Assembly: GCA_017617145.1 (NCBI GenBank)
Contig: JAFZWX010000126.1
Location: 1-14,018, forward strand
DNA: 14,018 nt
Direction of reading: 5' to 3'
DNA from: Treponema sp.
GTDB taxonomy: Bacteria > Spirochaetota > Spirochaetia > Treponematales > Treponemataceae
Part shown: positions 12,009-14,018 of the stretch, piece after piece
Layout: each line of letters begins with the position of its first letter
How positions within the stretch are numbered: the first letter of the stretch is position 1
Notes under the pieces: model-generated
Told to the model about the DNA's origin: nothing
Seen by the model: only the letters and a program-made list of their open reading frames with translations
Databases searched by the model: none
Made by a program: the position numbers and the translations under genes

Positions 12009-14018
12009 TTAGAGGCTTGCATGGCAAGTACGAGCGATAACGTCGTCCTGCTGTTCCTTTGTAAGGTTGATGAAGCGTACTGCATAACCAGATACACGAA
12101 CTGTGAAGTTAGCATATTCAGGTTTTTCAGGGTGAGCCTGGCAGTCCTTGAGCTTTTCAACGCCGAATACGTTTACGTTCAGGTGGTGAGCACCCTTAGA
12201 GAAGTATCCGTCAAGAATATTTACAAGGTTATCAATCTGTTCTTTTTCGTTGTGTCCAAGAGCAGAAGGGTTGATTGTCTGTGTGTTAGAAATACCATCA
12301 AGTGAGTACTTGTATGGAACCTTAGCAACAGAGTTCAAAGACTTAATAAGACCCTTTGTTTCTGCACCGTAAGATGGAGAAGCTCCTGGAGAGAATGGAG
12401 CGTGAGCTGGACGTCCGTTAGGAAGAGCACCAGTAGCCTTACCGTATACAACGTTAGAAGTAATTGTAAGGATAGATGTTGTAGGTTCTGCGTTGCGGTA
12501 TGTAGGGTGCTTCTTTACCTTACCAATGAAAGTCTTGAGCAACCATACAGCAATTTCGTCTGCTCTGTCATCATCCTGACCATAGCGTGGGAAGTCTCCT
12601 TCAATCTGGAAGTCGTAAGCCATGTTAGGAGCAAAAATCTTGTTACCCTTCTTGTCTGTGATGTTAATATCACGGCGGAGTACCTTAACCTTTGCATATT
12701 TGATAGCAGAAAGCGAGTCAACTACATGAGAGAAACCTGCAATACCAGTAGCAAATGTACGGCGTACGTTTGTATCAATAAGAGCAAGTTCAGCAGCTTC
12801 GTAGTAGTATTTATCGTGCATGTAGTGAATAAGGTTCAATGTGTTTACATAAAGATCACACAGCCATTCAAGCATGATGTCGTACTTCTTCATTACTTCA
12901 TCATAGTCAAGATATTCAGATGTAATTGGAGCAATCTCTGGACCAACCTGTACACCTGGTGTAAGACCTGCTTCTTCGTCCTTACCACCGTTGATAGCGT
13001 AAAGCAAAGCCTTAGCAAGGTTAGCACGAGCACCAAAGAACTGCATTTCCTTACCAGTCTGAGTTGCAGATACACAACAGCAGATTGAGTAGTCATCACC
13101 CCAGATTGGGCGCATGATATCATCGTTTTCGTACTGAATAGAAGATGTATCAATAGAAATCTTTGCAGCATAGCGGCGGAAGTTTTCTGGAAGTCTCTTA
13201 GAGTACAAAACAGTGATGTTTGGCTCTGGAGATGGTCCCATGTTTTCAAGAGTATGGAGGAAGCGGAAGTCGTTCTTTGTAACCTGAGAACGTCCGTCCT
13301 GTCCAAGTCCACCTACTTCCAAAGTAGCCCATACAGGGTCACCAGAGAAGAGCTGGTTGTAAGATTCAATACGAGCAAAGCGTACCATACGGAACTTCAT
13401 AACCATGTGGTCAACAAGTTCCTGTGCTTTTTCTTCTGTAAGAACGCCCTTCTTAAGATCACGTTCAATGTAGATGTCAAGGAATGTAGAAACACGACCT
13501 ACAGACATAGCAGCACCGTTCTGTGTCTTAATAGCAGCAAGGTATCCAAAGTACAACCACTGGAAAGCTTCCTTAGCAGTTGTAGCTGGCTTAGAAATAT
13601 CATAGCCGTAAAGAGCAGCCATAGCCTTAATGCCTTTAAGAGCATTAATCTGGTCTGTAAGCTCTTCGCGCTGACGGATAACGTCTTCTGTCATTGTTCC
13701 GTTACCGTAGTTAAGCTTATCCTCTTCCTTGCATTTAATAAGGTAATCAATACCATAAAGAGCAACACGGCGGTAGTCACCAACAATACGACCACGACCG
13801 TATGTATCAGGAAGTCCAGTCAAAATATGAGCTGAACGAGCCTTACGGATTTCCGGAGTGTAAACATCAAATACACCCTGGTTATGTGTCTTGTGATATT
13901 CTGTAAAGATTTTGTGGAGTTCTTCGTTTCTCTTGTAGCCGTACATTTCGCAAGACTGTTCTGCCATGTTAATTCCACCAAATGGCATGAATGCACGCTT
14001 CAAAGGTTTGTCTGTCTG
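12009..14018 (-). CDS. pflB: Pyruvate formate-lyase (formate C-acetyltransferase), N-terminus outside the window
   Basis: The enzyme splits pyruvate with CoA into acetyl-CoA and formate during anaerobic growth. The frame is open to the right edge; 669 codons are visible, and alignment from memory with the 759-residue E. coli enzyme suggests about 90 residues are missing. A TTG at 14003 is an internal Leu codon in the conserved block [13 protein letters not shown], not a start. The active-site cysteines are in SICCCVSA (Cys313-315 of the visible part; the last two align with E. coli Cys418-419). The glycyl-radical Gly is residue 644 in RVSGYAVRF, exactly 25 residues from the C-terminus as in E. 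coli. [15 protein letters not shown] and HLNVNVF also fit true PFL rather than a diol dehydratase. Codon use looks strongly biased, fitting high expression. The activase gene pflA is nearby but not adjacent. Confidence 0.97.
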   Translation of the reverse strand, partial: QTDKPLKRAFMPFGGINMAEQSCEMYGYKRNEELHKIFTEYHKTHNQGVFDVYTPEIRKARSAHILTGLPDTYGRGRIVGDYRRVALYGIDYLIKCKEEDKLNYGNGTMTEDVIRQREELTDQINALKGIKAMAALYGYDISKPATTAKEAFQWLYFGYLAAIKTQNGAAMSVGRVSTFLDIYIERDLKKGVLTEEKAQELVDHMVMKFRMVRFARIESYNQLFSGDPVWATLEVGGLGQDGRSQVTKNDFRFLHTLENMGPSPEPNITVLYSKRLPENFRRYAAKISIDTSSIQYENDDIMRPIWGDDYSICCCVSATQTGKEMQFFGARANLAKALLYAINGGKDEEAGLTPGVQVGPEIAPITSEYLDYDEVMKKYDIMLEWLCDLYVNTLNLIHYMHDKYYYEAAELALIDTNVRRTFATGIAGFSHVVDSLSAIKYAKVKVLRRDINITDKKGNKIFAPNMAYDFQIEGDFPRYGQDDDRADEIAVWLLKTFIGKVKKHPTYRNAEPTTSILTITSNVVYGKATGALPNGRPAHAPFSPGASPSYGAETKGLIKSLNSVAKVPYKYSLDGISNTQTINPSALGHNEKEQIDNLVNILDGYFSKGAHHLNVNVFGVEKLKDCQAHPEKPEYANFTVRVSGYAVRFINLTKEQQDDVIARTCHASL

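Noticed and set aside
11972..12160. Minus-strand frame of 62 codons ending RHPELVSGSV
   Set aside because: The ending is the translation of the dispersed ATCCCG palindrome, a common false ORF, and the rest overlaps pflB in another frame.
12402..13088. Plus-strand open frame of 228 codons opposite pflB
   Set aside because: It lies wholly inside the well-supported pflB frame and resembles no protein; the strong codon bias of pflB removes stop codons from this frame.
14001..14003. TTG as start codon of pflB
   Set aside because: The frame stays open to the window edge and the residues before it (QTDKP) continue the conserved PFL block, so this is an internal Leu.
1..14018. CRISPR array, tRNA or rRNA genes, insertion sequences
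   Set aside because: I found no regularly spaced direct repeats, no cloverleaf or rRNA stretch, and no transposase. The repeats seen are short, scattered and not arrayed.

Overview
The window looks like chromosomal DNA of a low-GC, fermentative, saccharolytic anaerobe, most likely a gut or rumen Treponema. That assignment is an inference. It rests on the gene set (pyruvate formate-lyase with its activase, GatB, a lipoprotein sugar-binding protein with a spirochaete-like lipobox, a GGDEF-EAL protein), AT-rich sigma70-type promoters, and short dispersed hairpin repeats after stop codons. No marker gene proves it.

Layout. Positions 1-174 (minus) hold the N-terminal end of a small nucleotidyltransferase. 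Positions 323-6146 (minus) are a sugar-uptake and phosphorolysis operon read in the order binding protein, two ABC permeases, GH94 phosphorylase. A strong promoter lies at 6204-6232. A stem-loop or terminator follows the binding-protein gene, the second permease gene and the phosphorylase gene. No ATP-binding subunit is present, so the transporter presumably uses one encoded elsewhere. A c-di-GMP phosphodiesterase-like gene (6344-7855, plus) is divergent from this operon and ends one base from gatB (7857-9389, minus). Next come pflA (9482-10228, minus) and an RluA-type pseudouridine synthase (10268-10978, minus). nagB (11072-11875, plus) is divergent from the synthase gene and convergent with pflB (12009 to the right edge, minus). 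The pflB N-terminus lies beyond the window.

Together the genes describe sugar import, phosphorolytic cleavage of a beta-linked disaccharide, entry of glucosamine-6-phosphate into glycolysis, and anaerobic pyruvate cleavage to acetyl-CoA and formate, with a second-messenger gene beside the transporter.

I see no defence system, mobile element, CRISPR array or unknown multigene system. The most unusual content lies between genes. At least seven copies of three short repeat families occur. Five lie between a stop codon and an intrinsic terminator in a fixed orientation, one is in the gatB leader, and one is read in frame inside the pseudouridine synthase gene. Other points worth a second look are a terminator 17 bases before the GH94 start codon, a possible leaderless gene, a changed allosteric residue in NagB, and the separation of pflA from pflB.
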